64,000 nucleotides of DNA from Eleginops maclovinus (Eukaryota; Chordata; Actinopteri; Perciformes; Eleginopidae). The notes beneath the pieces are model-generated. The model had not been told where the DNA came from. It did no database searches and saw nothing but the letters and a program-made list of their open reading frames with translations. The translations under genes and the position numbers were made by a program. Position 1 is the first letter of the stretch. Every line of letters begins with the position of its first letter. Shown one piece after another: positions 51,316 through 64,000 of the stretch. The stretch lies in NCBI RefSeq assembly GCF_036324505.1, contig NC_086363.1:13840653-13904652 (forward strand). Direction: 5' to 3'.

Positions 51316-54300
51316 CGTGGTCGCTCCAATTTTCCAAGATCAGCTATGGTGAACCAGCCAGTGTTCATGTGTCTATATTGTGGTGGGGGGTGACTTGTGT
51401 GGCTGACATGAATAACAGAGTTTCAAATTCTGACAGAAATTAGCTGCATAAATACAACACATGACAGGTAGCTCACACTGCACTGATTGCAAACCAAGCA
51501 TTGAACTCTTTTTGTAACAGTAATTGGAAACCAACAACAATAGAAGTGTGGAGAGGAAAGTGACAGAGCGGGGTCAAGGTGCTGCTGGTGTAATGAACTG
51601 CAGTGGGGTGTAGGGTCACAGGATGGGAGTCACAAGTATCATGCCCTCAAATGTGATAGACTCCCATGGGAGGATTAGAAAAACATGAGAGCATGTTTTC
51701 ATGCATTACATGTCGCTGCAAAGATCCCTGGGAAGGTTGGACTAGAAGCTAGCTCCTATGTTTTTTCTGCTCCTTACCAATATTAACAGAGGGAAAAAAT
51801 CAGCGGGGCTTCTGAGGAAGGTCTGAGAGGGCGCAGGGTTTATTTATAGTGAGATTTGAGGCTGAAAGATTGCAAAATGCAGCAGACACATCAATCGGCT
51901 AGCAGCAAGAAAAGAGCCTACTGGCACTTTAATTAAAAGAGACAACAAACACACACCTGCACCTGTCCACATACTGCACATGCTCAGACAGATTCTTCCT
52001 ACCTCCAGAGTTTGGCTGGCTTTCTTTGTCGTCTCTGAGTCAGAGAACTCTGATGTGTATTCGGCAATTGGGTATTAAAAAAAAAAGAAGAAATGCAGGA
52101 ATGCCTCAAAAAATACTCAGCTGCAGCATATTGTGAAGTGCAAATCAAATAATACCAATCACTGTCAAAAAAAAAACCATCTTAAGAGTCATGTTTTATT
52201 CACTAAGACAGTGGGGGTGGCTGGCTGACAAAAACAAAACATATCAGATGTTGCAGTCAGACAGTTTGAAGCATGAACACCTGAGTCAATACCTTCCTAC
52301 TGAAATGTTTTTATGGAGACAGCATAGTATCTAAAGCAAACTGAACTGACTAAAACTTCTCCAGAAAGACACAGATGAAAGTTTATATTGTAGCCACAAT
52401 AGCAGATCAGATAATGAGAGGGAGCAGCAGAAACAGAGAGGGAGAGTTTTGCGGAGTTTTGACTGACTGCCTTTTCTGCAGTGTTTGCATTAGAAAGGGT
52501 TTGGAGGGATCACAAGGCAGCTCAAAATGCTCTAAATAGAATGTTTTTTATGTGAGCGCACATTGGGACCGTGGAATGTTGGTTTTCAATCTCAGACACA
52601 TGCATACGCTTGCATGGAAAACCAACGCGGTTGTTTTTTCAATCATCTATTCAAGGGTTTCCTGGTGGGCTTTTTCTCTTCAAAAAACAAATGTGCATTG
52701 AACAAAGATACGCTTGTTACTTATATAGGAAATGTAAATCAAAACATTTAGAGCTCGTGAGACTTTACTCATGGGCAGTGAAAATATTGAAATGTCAAAT
52801 CTTTTTCACAAGGCTCAGATCATATCTGTTTACCCATTCTTATCCTGTGAGGGTGTATAGCACCCGTCTCCTCTAGATGATGCAACTATCCAATTATTTT
52901 ATTCCCTCCCAACACACACGCACCTCCTCCGCCTCCTCATACCACATTTCAGTTTCAATCTTCGGCATGTGTTATTTTATTCTACCTTGCATCTCCACCC
53001 CCCTCGGTCCCATCTGGTGTCCATTTCTCCTCTGTGGACCCCACCATACCACAACTCTGCACATGGGCTGCACATACCTTTGCCAGTAGCCAACCGTTTA
53101 TGGACTTCAGGAGGAAGTCACTTCGCTGGCACACTTAATGAACATTTGATAAAAATGAACACTAAAAACCATAACCCCAAAAAGTTTCTGGAAATTGTTG
53201 CGTTAAAAAAAAAGTGTTAAAATTTAGTGGTTTGCCTTTATAGTTCAAGTCTATAAACCTTTCATTGGGTTGGGTGGAAATACTGCTCCCAGGGTGGGTG
53301 ACACATGGGTAGCACTCCAGAAACTCCCCTCCAGCACCCCATCCCAGCTGAATTGGGTTCCGGTTGTACTGTGAGTTGGCCACTGTTCCAAAGACTTCTG
53401 GGGTTTCTCCTTTTAGAGCCACGCTAGAATCAGACAGCTCCTCTGGGACCACTCCTAAACTTCTCACTAAGAACAAGGGTCATGGGTCAAAGTAATAAGG
53501 ACCTATTATCTCCAACATTATTGACTGACTTCCAGGCTCATCACGTCATCACGGACTGGCGACTTTAAGTATTGTCAGCCAACAGTGACTGAGAACAAGT
53601 CTCGTTTCAGAGTCTTTTTATCTGACTTATACACAACAATTCTAAAACCATCTATTTTTAGGCATAAAATAATTCATGATGAGCTTAAATGGTGTAATTC
53701 CATGATTTAGTTACAAAAGCACAACTGTGAGATATGTGTTCTTGGCAAGATTCTCCTCACCTGCTCCACAGACCTCAGCAGAGTCACTCCGAAAAACAGA
53801 TTTTTTCCCTTCCTCCTCCAAAAACATCTGGTAAATCTGTTAAAGGTGTCCACTCTGTCTTTGTTTACGCACAAACACACAACAGAGCAGCCGCACAACT
53901 GATGAGCATAACACTGGAAGCCAGGAACGAGTAGCGTGGCAGGGCTCATTCGTTTTGTTTGGTGGGCAGCAAACCACACCAAAACTATCTGCAGCTCCAA
54001 ACAACCCAAATCATAAGGGTTATAAAATCAGATTTCCAGATTTCTGGCTGGCCCAGAATTGGAAAGTATGTGGCGTGCCGTGTATCTTTGATGAGACAGA
54101 GGGCTCAGTCACTTTGGGAGATCTTGCCTGGCTCTGTGCCAAAGTGAGACACGAAAATGTAGAGGAGTGAAGAGAGACAGCGGGACCTTTAGAGTCTTTT
54201 TTCTAACTTCGGATCTCTACTCCTTCATGTGCAACACACGCTAATTTTAGAGGTGGTGCACATGGTGTTTTTTTTCTGTTTTCTGAGAACAGCCAGTGAG

Positions 54301-56060
54301 ATGACGTCCAGCATAGCTGAGACTGTGGCATCTGTGCTGCAGCTCTGAACACATCAAACAGACGGGCGTCCACAGATTCAGGAGCAGAGCAAATATGGAA
54401 ATTACTTTTCCAGAGTGACTGCACTGTGATTGTACTTTTACATATATACAATCTTAGCCTTTCATTCTTCCTATTGCATGTGTCTGCACGTACAAGGACA
54501 CAGGAGTATCAGTGAGCACATATTTGGCTCATTTGACAATTGAATGTACATTCCCATTACAAAACAAAGGTATGAAAAGAGAGCAACCCTGCAAAAAAAT
54601 TATCCCTAACTTGCTGCTGAAATATGTTTCTGCCACTACCATTACTGTAAGAGCTAATTATCCATGCAATCACAGTGCAGTTGGCCTGGAGTGACATGAT
54701 GAAATCATTACCTCTGGCTGGGACTCAATGGAAGAGGCCATTATATAGCCATATACTCACAGTAGAAAAGTCTTGTAGATAAGCCATAGGACAGTAAAAC
54801 GCCTGTCTGCAATTACAATACTTTGGAGAACAAGGCAATGAAAGTTTAGAGGATGGCCAGTACCTCAAACCAGACAATTGTTAATTATGGACCATATAAA
54901 GCAGTGGAAACGGCCCCCGAAACATTGAAATTGTTCATTTCTCAGGCAAAAACGTATTTCTAGTGATATCGGGACACAGTGTCCAAATAAAAACATTCCT
55001 TATCCTGCTCTCTCTCACTATTTTGAATCGATGAAATGATATGAAATAGGTAAAGAGAAAATAATGACGGCTTTATTCATGCATTATCAATAAGATAATA
55101 CGTTTTTCTTACTGATGTTCTGTGATCAAAAAGGAATGGGCTTCAGGATGTGTACCTTGCACTTTACACCGAGGCTACAGGAAGGAGTTCCATATGGACC
55201 GCATATGGGCTTCTCGAACAGGCAGGAGGATGGATTTGCCTCTAGACACTGATCTAAGGTCAGTGTCGTGTTTACTCCTCTGATGATTACACTTAGGTTT
55301 GGGGGGAAGGGTGAACCCGACTGATCCTAGAACCTTGCCGAAGGGCGTCTCCTACACCCCGAGCTTGAAAGGGGTTGTGTGGTTACGGGAGCGGCCTCCA
55401 TCTTTGTAGCAGGAAGTGAAGAGATCAATCAAAGGGAGCTACATGACATCCCCCAGCATGCCTGTTAAATAAATGTCAATCTCGAGCACAGTAAATCTCA
55501 TTACCACGCATACACATATCAGCCATGTTGCTGATTCGTAACTGGCAATAAAAAGGAAGCTAAAAACTCATTGTTATGTTTGATGACAGATAGATGGAAG
55601 CCAATAATACCCAGTGAAAAATTCTCAGGTATTTAACTTGATTAAAAGTACCAATACTATAGTGCAGAAATACGCAATTACAAGAGTCAAAAGTCAAAAG
55701 ATAGTGGCTTAGAAGTAAAAAATAGCATTATCATAAATTCATTGCCACTATCTACATTATACTTCACTTTTAAATATAGTACTATACATTTAAATATTTA
55801 AATATTTTCACCTTATAAAGTATAATGTTCATCTGTCTTTTCATGTGTATTTTTGTAGTCAAGATAAAGTTAGTTTTCAATGAGCTTATGTGACCTTTTA
55901 TTTTCCCTTAGCCAGTAGCAACAACCCTGTGTGATACCACAAATCCTCCTAACAACCATTGTATGCCCATCGCAATGGAGATAAGAAAGGTTTGACTTCT
56001 TTATGACCACAGTTCACGTCTCTGCAGTTTATTATTGCAGAATGCTAACACTAATATCAA
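51316..56060. other. 3' flank of bmp2b
   Basis: No gene is recognised. The first few hundred bases after the poly(A) signal are unique-looking. Sequence to 55.2 kb is AT-rich with short A runs (52,079-52,086; 52,168-52,178). The second SINE-like copy lies at 55,249-55,344 and has its own entry. Confidence 0.7.
55249..55344 (+). repeat. SINE-like repeat copy B
   Basis: The first box CTGATCTAAGGTCAGT is identical to the one at 27,337. The second box CTGATCCTAG begins at 55,321, followed by a segment that weakly matches the same place in the first copy (..CCTTGCCGAAGG against ..CTGTGCCTAAGG). The sequence between the boxes has diverged. Same orientation and same box order support one repeat family. 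Outer limits are not visible. Confidence 0.5.
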
Positions 56061-56067
56061 TGTCACG

Positions 56068-56330
56068 AGGTGCAAAGTGTGGATGCAGCACCTTGAGGAG
56101 CTCCAGGCCTGGAACCAGGTCCACCAAGCATCAGTTGATCCCCAGCTATGAAAGGAGACCTGTTATGGAGATCGGGCCCTCACTTGGTGGTCTATCAGAA
56201 CAAGCTGGTGCTGAACCTTTTGTACTTAGAGCAGATTACCAGGAGGCTGCTTCCAGATGCAGTGCACCAGGGAAAACAGTCTCTCCTTCCCTGGGTGGTA
56301 TGGGACAAATCCATTCCCCACACTTTTCTC
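56068..56330 (+). pseudogene. Possible decayed Ty3/gypsy integrase N-terminal (zinc-finger) fragment
   Basis: Read in two different plus-strand frames, the segment gives a tryptophan/glutamine-rich stretch up to a stop at about 56,149. A second frame then follows with 'GDLLWR', 'KLVLN', 'RRLLPDAVHQGKQ' and 'VVWDKS' in that order. This order resembles the '(D)GLLYR ... LVLP ... LHD..GHQG..RT ... YWP' layout of Ty3/gypsy pol just before and within the integrase HHCC zinc finger. The finger's expected residues are mostly lost and there is a frameshift and stop, so it would be long dead. The similarity is weak and could be coincidence. Confidence 0.3.
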
Positions 56331-58536
56331 ATTAGCGTAATAAGCTTTGTATAAACCACTGGACTGACATTGTCAAGGACACACGCAGCATCTCATCTGT
56401 CCATCCATCCATTCGTCCGTCGGGCCGTCCATACGGAACATCTGTGCGGGGCGATGCAGGTTGGAAAAGGTTCCGATGAATTGCTCACAAACATCTTTCT
56501 TGAGAAGTGTATACAAAGAAACATCTTGCACTTCATGTGTTAAATTTCCTATAACTGTTTGAAATAATAAGCTTTCGTAGGAATTGTGTACAACATTTCT
56601 CTATGCATAATTAGACCCTGCTGATCAAATGATTGATGGGATGCAGAAATTCATGCAAACGTTTAAAGGAAGCTGATGTATTGTTTCTGTAACACTTCTT
56701 GTACAGTGATATGTGGGAAAACATTTCTTGCCTACCCGTCTGCTATTTTGAAAGAAGGATTCATCAACCTGATTGCAGGGGGAGATGAGAGAAGCCTGTT
56801 TATGTAAAGATCAGTCCACTACCTAAGGGCCCCGGCCAACTCAGTTTGGCCGTGTAACTCACACTCCCTCACCCCTCTATCCCACAGCCTGTCAGTGGCA
56901 TGGCAAAGTCTGCCTCACCAAGCTTCCTGTGAATCACTTCCTGTCCCGGCCCTGCACCTGCACTCCCCTGGGTGATGTCATGGCAGGTTTTCCTCTTGGA
57001 GTCGCACTACTGAGCACACTCTCCGTCTGGCATGATGCACGTATGCTTGCGTGTATGTTTATGTGTGTACATCCATCAGCGTGCCTGGCTCCAAGATCAG
57101 TCAGCGGACTTGCGGTGAATGTGGCCCTTCATGGCTTCAGTGATGACCCCTTCCTTCAGGGAAAGGCTTTGCAGAGCAGAACGGCACATCAAACACACGG
57201 GAGGAAGACTGAACATGGATTGCGTCCCAGATCTGAATTATTGTGACTTTTTTCCTCTTTGCTTCCTTCTTCTCTACCATACAAAACATGTCCATTCGTT
57301 GCCTCCTTATTTCTGTGAATTCAATTACTCGTCACAATCCAACATGTAATGAAAACTTGACCTTTATGAGAAAGGAGTAGTTCTGTGTCCCAGTGAGGAG
57401 AAACAACCTCTAGATGTCCTCAATATCTGTAGGAATAATTACAGTAGGCCTTTCTACCATCGGTGACCGCAGTGAAAATGATAGATTGAGGGGAACACAC
57501 TACTTGGACAGGCCCATGAGTAAATGGAAATATTGTACGAGAATGAGTGCATACTTTTTTCCCTTATCCTGGGCCGTTAGAGGTGAAGTTTTTTAACCAA
57601 ACCAACCTTTTTCTTTTTTTTGCTCTTTCTCCCTCCGATTGAACGTGCATGTACGTGAACGGGCAGGAAATGCCTCACAGCTCCCGTCAGCAGAGGAGAA
57701 ACCCGTTAGAGGTCAAGGGTTGCAAGAGGAAAGCAGAAGGCATATATCAATATTCATTTCCTTTTCTGGTACATTCACAGACCTCTTTTTGGATTCACTC
57801 CTTTATAGTGTGTGCTATGGATCATTAGCTCCTACTAGCTGCCTGTTGACAACCTTAACTGCTGTAATGGTCTTCTGTGGGAAACTCAGCACTGTTTTCA
57901 CCCTTTTGGTGTGTACGTGTGTGTCACTTTCATCTGGCTCTGGTGATGATAGATAGTAGAGAGCAGAAAGAGGCCAGTGTGAGAGAAAAGTAAGGTTTTA
58001 AACCACTCAATTTTCATCCACATAATTTCCTCATGACTTGTATAAAATATACTGTTGCCTGTTTGGGACAAAGCAGTCTTGGTGACTATGCAGTTGCGAT
58101 GCCCTATTATTAGGTATCCACAGTTGCAAGTGCGGTAATTGATAAAGTATACTTAGAAACTTTTTCTCTTCATTAGAATGGGCAGCATTTACAGAACCAC
58201 AGTTTACCAACATTCAGGGTTGACATTGGACTAAATCTCAGTGCTGTCACTGTGCAAACAGCGGGCGCTCTGTTGACTAGGACATAAAATAGTGCTGTTG
58301 GGTTTTGGGTTTCCAGAGCGGGATCAGGACTGCAGTATATTGAGTCCATGTGGGGAGTGCGTTTTTAATCTGAGCCTTACCCACAGTCCTTCCTGTTTCT
58401 AATTTGGCGCTGCAGCGGTTTTGTCCTGAGGCCAAGAGCCTCTCTTCCAGAGTGTCTATTTCCTCTGAAGTGAATAGTAGCAGGTGTGCTGGCCCGAGAT
58501 CCCTTGGAGAAGTCTGCTTATGAATGGCCCACATCT

Positions 58537-58650
58537 CACTCTTTTTTCGTCCGCCTTTGTTTTCTTTTTTTCTTCCTTTCTTTCTTATTTTTCATTCTGC
58601 CTCACATTCTTTCTCTCTTTTCCACATTCTTTCTGTCTTTCTTTGCTGTT
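58537..58650. repeat. Low-complexity pyrimidine tract
   Basis: A stretch of mainly C/T with TTTCTT and TTCTTTC units. It also produces open frames of polar/aromatic residues that are not real genes. Confidence 0.85.
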
Positions 58651-59111
58651 ATGTCTTCACCACTGTGTGGTCAATGCTTTGTTGCCCTCATCTCTTCTAA
58701 TTTCTTTCATGCTTCCCCTTTGCTCTCTTAGCTTCTCTTAAGATCAAGGTGTAGCACTTTGATAAGTCATAAAGCTGCAGCTTGAGCTAATGAAAACAAT
58801 AAAAGACAACAGCACGAACAAGGGCAGCACAATCTCATATCAACCGGGCCAGACAACGGACATAATAAATCACATGAAACACTGAAACTGTCAAAACATT
58901 CAAATTAGATTTAGAATTCCCTTTATTGGGATTGCATCTGCTGTGGCTGGGATATAACAAATACAAGCCTCTAACAGTTATCATTAACTACTACAAATAC
59001 TACCCTGAATGAACTTAACCTAAATAAATGTGCACTCAGCAAAAATCCCATAAATGATGAGCAAAATGCATTCATATATGCGGGATGAGGAGGAAGAAAA
59101 TGTGCCTGTTA

Positions 59112-59217
<106 letters not shown>

Positions 59218-62200
59218 CAGACTCAATCTTCCACACGTTCACTAAGAACTCATCCAATCTGTGAGCAGAGGAGACATGCTGTCACGCGGCTTCAAGGAGG
59301 CACTGCGATTGGAGTTAGCCTCTAGTGACCTTTACTTCTCCTCCCCCCTTCCCCAAAACACACTCCCTAATGAGTTGGGCTTGAAAGGGTGCAGCTTTTG
59401 CTCTAAGGCAAATAAATCCTATCAAGACAAAGTCATATTCTCACTTATCTCCGAGGAAAACAAGGGAAAATAAACCATGTAGGTTGCCAATGATTTGTGA
59501 CTTAACAAGGGGCTGAAAAACAGCTGCAAAGCCATTAAGGAAATGAGAGTTTAAGCAAAGGGTTGTTTAACTGGAACACATGAACTCCTAATGATGTTAG
59601 TGTTTATTCAATTTTGCTTCCACATCATTTGCCAAAGTAGAATTTAGTATAAAGGTTATAAGCGGGGTTGCAGAATCTGTTCTCAGACTTTGAGTCAAAT
59701 AAGACTTCTTATCCCTTTAGGCTTTTATGTACTTCATTAAAAACTATGTGTGGGGTGCTTATCTGTAAACAATCTAAATGATTTTAACCCTTGTCACTAT
59801 GTCACCTGCAGTCAATTTATCCAATTGCAATGTTCTCATTTGTACATTGAAGAAGTAGCCTTTGACCCTCTGGTAACAAAGGAAGTTCTTCAGCCTCTGT
59901 TCAGGCCCAACTCCCCCTTACGCTATTCTGATTCTCTGCCAAAGCCAACCATGGGCATTTACGCTTCCAGCCGTGGCGTTTCCGGCATCTGCACACGCTT
60001 GTGTTTACACAGGATGTTCAAACTTGATGCAGATTAAACAAATCCAATTTGGAGGCTGAGTTCAATCACCTCCTTTATTTCGACATTAAGTAGATGAAGC
60101 TGGGGGCAGGATCACCCCTACCATTTCCAAGAGGATTGGGTTGGGGGAATGATCTGTACACCAGTAAGTCCAGAAAGTATTTTGAGAATATCTATATGCG
60201 GATAGATGTCATCCGCTACTTCCCACAGGCTTGCATGTGGTTGAATTTGCTCAGTGTGGTGCAGAGGTTTTTTTCCCCAAATTCTCGAGCTCTCCCTGGC
60301 AGAGAATTGTGGGCCTTCGAAGTCCGTTGGTAAATTAGCATTGGTTCTTTTCCCACACTTATGGTGTGAACGGAGGCCTGGCTTTGTGCGCACATGCCCA
60401 GACCAGGCACACGAAGCACCATTCAATGTTATGAACATTTCTTTTGCCAGGACTTTTTCATTTTACATCAGATAATCACTGATTACTTAAACTCAGGAAA
60501 CACAGTATAGGGCAGACGCCAATCGTGCCAAGTTCATTTTCTCATAAGGGAGTGTAGACAGCTTTCAAATTTGTCTGAGGGCGGTCTACGGTCTACAGGC
60601 CTGCTGGCCCAAGTCCTCTGATGAAGCCAAGTTTCAGCTCCATGGATTCAGGATTGGGATGGGAAATTCTACACAAGACTGGATGTCCCTGACCTTTTCA
60701 CAAGTACAAAGGGACCTTCTTTGTGTCCAGAAGAGTCATTTGTACAACAGGATTTTTAATTGCTGCTCACTCCAAAGAAAGCCCTGTGTTTGGCTGGTGT
60801 TTGTGTCATTACCTGCGTCCTCTTTCAAATTTTGGAGGGGTTTTGACCTTCTGTGGCACCTGTTTGGCTAGCGTCCGGCTGCCCATCTGCTTCTAGCTAA
60901 TGTAGCCATCCCACTTCTATGGTGGATTTAGGATTGCTAGCTGTCCGCCTAATTGTATCACATTCTACAGGCTTTGTCCTGGTATTCCCTCGCCAGCTAA
61001 AGGTTGCCGAAATCTCATCCGCCACATCAGAGGGGCCCTATTAACCCCTGACCCCTGGTTGGTGTGTGTGGACAAGGTCGCTCCTCACACCCAACTCCAG
61101 GCCCATTAACACGTCGCCCCACAGCAGAAAAACTATTTTGACGGGCTGTAATTGGCGCTAAGTGATGGTGGACAAAGGCCCCCTCTGTGCTGCCTGCTGG
61201 ACTGAGCGGTACTGACCACTCTCAGAGCTTCACGCTTGACATTTCCTTTCTGAGTCCGATGTGAGAAGAGAGGAACTGGGGAAGCCCCTTCCTGCACCAC
61301 CACCTCCTCCATTTCTACATCCCTTTAGCCCCTTCTGCTATTTGCCATGGCGCTCCTTTGAAAACGTGAGATAATGAGGTTCTAGTGGGGAGGGCTGGCT
61401 GGAGCAGAATTGCATGGTTCAGATCTGTGGAGGCTGATTAATCCAATGGCGGGCCATTCCTTTCAGAGCCAGCCTAATTAGTTTATGTTAGCTGGGGAAG
61501 GTCAGGGGACGTGTTTGACTGAGGCCTTTTCTTTAAATGCCACAATGGTGTGATGATCTGTGGATGCAGGTGCAGCGATCGGCTGCTTTAATGTTGCCGA
61601 GCTGCTTAGGGTATTGGTATTACGGTTGAGTTGCAAACAGCTAAAGACAATGAGGTCTTTTACTTGAGAGTATATGACATTTATAAACCAGTCTTCGGCC
61701 ATCTTATTGGCTTTCCATGTTCATTAGTCATGAACTCAAATGTTATAACGCTCTACAAATAACCAGGGAAAAACCCTTGGTATTGTGGTTAAAAGTCTGA
61801 AAAGATGGCAAGCCAGGACTTCGAAACAACTAAAGACTACAAAGAAAAAATGTACTGGTAGTCTTGGCCTGCATTATTGTATTTCTAACCCAGAGTCCAC
61901 CCAGTGAATTACAAACCACTGAGAATGAGTCACTGTGTTAGTATATGGAAGTCCCTCATCCTTCAATCTTATCACCATTTACCTTGACTGAATTCATATT
62001 TATGGCAGTCAGTTGCAAATCCCTTTAATGATTGACTGTGATCCCAAATTCCCCCCATGCTGTGTACAGCTTGTGTCCTTAGCAACACTCCAAGGGAACC
62101 CAGCCAGGCTTCTCTCACACAAAGCTGTATACTTAACACAGGTCTAACTCCCTTCCCCATAGGCCATGCCATGCTCTCATCCCCGTATTTAACAGCCTTA

Positions 62201-64000
62201 CGTCAGACAGGAGCAGAGGAGGCTGCAGAGGAGACTTTAATACTAAATCTCTCCCCCTGTCATTACCGGCCTATATGACCGCCTATCAGAGGCCCTTGAG
62301 TGATGTGGGAAACCCTGGGCTCTGTCCTCCCAACCCCTGTAGGCCAGGCCGCCTGTTCTGTCCAAACCAAACTGAAAACTACAGGACAGGCACAGCTAGG
62401 GTTGACATCAATGAGGCGCCGGGTTCTTTATGCCCACTCTGTGGTCAGGAGGAGAGAAGCCTGGATATTAATCTCTCCCTTTCGACTTGAGTTGCATGCT
62501 TTCTTCCTCTTTCCCCTTCTCACCACGCAAGCCGTATTTCAGGGCTCTCCATCCCATTAGGGCTAAATCAAACGAAGGCAGGGACTGTTCATTTTGATAG
62601 CTGTTGCAATTGCAATTGCAGCTGGAGGAAGTGTCTTCTCAAACACTGACACGGTGGATGGGAGGTAGAAAGTAATTGATGATCTGGCTTAGGCCCCTTC
62701 AGAGTGATGGATCGTACTACCATCTTAAGCTGAGTTTTGGGTTATATTTTATGGTAAACTCCCCATTATTAATTGCCTGGACTATTTTGCTTTAACCTGA
62801 AGAACTCAACCACACCTTCCTTGACACCCAAGAAAACTAAAGCCAACCATATTCTTATTAAATCCAGACGCAGATCACTGACATGTTATGGTACCATAAA
62901 CCATGAACAGCGTTAAACTGTTTTTCTGACAGAAGACTGAGTGAAAAAAATGAAATACAAAATAATTGTAACAACTAATAATTCAACAAGATTTATACTG
63001 AAAACATGGCACTTATATAATACATTGTCTTGATTTCTCCAACACCTGTGCGGAGGAGAAAAAAACAAACAAAGCATGCAAACTCAGTCATTCAGTCCAC
63101 CAGCCCATGTGATGTGGGTCTTTATGAGAGGACACCTGCAGTACCCAGCGTCCTCAGTCAGCTTTGTTAAAGCTTCTGAACTGGGCGGGGGACAGAGGGG
63201 AGAGCCAGAGGGCCAGACCCAGGGTTGGCCCCGAAGGCCTTAACTATGACTCCAGTCCACGGGTTGCCTTTGGCCTTGCTAACTGTTCCATGAAATGGGT
63301 CCCAGGAACAGTGCAAACCTCCCAGAAACAGGCTGCTCACTGTTAGCCAACAGTGCTCCCTTTGTGTGAAAATTGTCAAAGCTGGCCCTTTTTCTGCACT
63401 GGTCCTGACTTTCTTTTGAGCCTCAGCTGTGAGCAAACAAAGACGGCTTAAAAGGGTTGCATGATGGTTAGCTAGCTAGCTGGCTAGCCGCGTTAGTGTT
63501 TGTGTCAATGAGAGCAATGGAGTTTGTGTTTCCTGCAGGTGGGGCTTCAATGGCTAATGAGAGAAAACACAGTCAATGTTCCACTTATAAGGCCATTATA
63601 AACACCAATAACCCTATTTTATTATGGCTAGTGGAGTGTGGAGCTTAAGGATTCATAATGGTTTCCAAATACACACTCAATGCCTTAGCGGTCTTTGCAA
63701 TAATTCTTAGTTGCAATGTTCAATGCAAGCAAGTAAGGGGGATACTATCCATCCAAAAATATCTAACTTGACCTCTAGTTTCTGAGACAGCATCACCACC
63801 AATGTTAGCAGGATAAAGCGCACACACAGCATTAATGCTAAATACAGCAGTAACGGCCTGAAGTAGGGACTTGACTCTAATTACTCAAAATATTCATCCT
63901 ATGTAACTCAATATGTATATTATACCTACTCAACAGCGCATCTATAGGGTTTTTTCATACATTTACATAATAATATAATAATTACTGTTTGATTTGCATT

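Overview
This window looks like nuclear DNA of a ray-finned fish, probably a percomorph teleost. It is AT-rich intergenic and intronic sequence with long (CA/GT)n microsatellites, degraded teleost interspersed repeats, and spliced genes with GT-AG introns. Two protein-coding genes can be recognised. Both are developmental or signalling genes, and together their exons cover only a few percent of the 64 kb. There is no prokaryotic content, no CRISPR array, and no rRNA or tRNA gene that I can support.

Layout. (1) About 1-18,900, minus strand: the 5' end of plcb1 (phospholipase C beta 1). Coding exon 1 is at 18,390-18,488 and exon 2 at 13,706-13,783. A CpG-rich promoter/5'UTR lies at about 18,600-18,900. 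The rest of the gene runs off the left edge, so about 1-13,705 is its second intron, which carries several dinucleotide microsatellites and an old interspersed repeat. (2) About 18,900-44,500: a 26-kb intergenic interval with no recognisable gene. It holds a CA microsatellite, a CTC repeat, a SINE-like repeat copy, a composite teleost repeat at 37.7-38.5 kb, stretches that could be conserved enhancers, and a 17-bp-arm hairpin just before the next gene. (3) About 44,850-51,310, plus strand: a complete bmp2 gene, most like the teleost bmp2b paralogue. It has a non-coding first exon, two coding exons (421 aa) and a short AU-rich 3'UTR. Its second intron contains a clean 721-bp hAT-like MITE with 11-bp inverted repeats and an 8-bp target-site duplication. 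(4) About 51,310-64,000: 3' flank without a recognisable gene. It contains a second copy of the SINE-like repeat, a possible decayed Ty3/gypsy integrase fragment, a 101-bp GT microsatellite and candidate cis-regulatory sequence.

The two genes are divergently transcribed (plcb1 leftward, bmp2b rightward) and do not act in one pathway: Plcb1 is an intracellular Gq effector and Bmp2b a secreted morphogen. What the interval offers is the regulatory landscape of bmp2b. Its post-transcriptional features are the most informative part. Two tiled upstream ORFs end 2 nt before the start codon, and the 3'UTR resembles the AU-rich BMP2 3'UTR element of other vertebrates. I found no convincing new protein system. 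The best leads are the uORF pair, the 3'UTR element, the young-looking MITE, the promoter-proximal hairpin and the two SINE-like copies.
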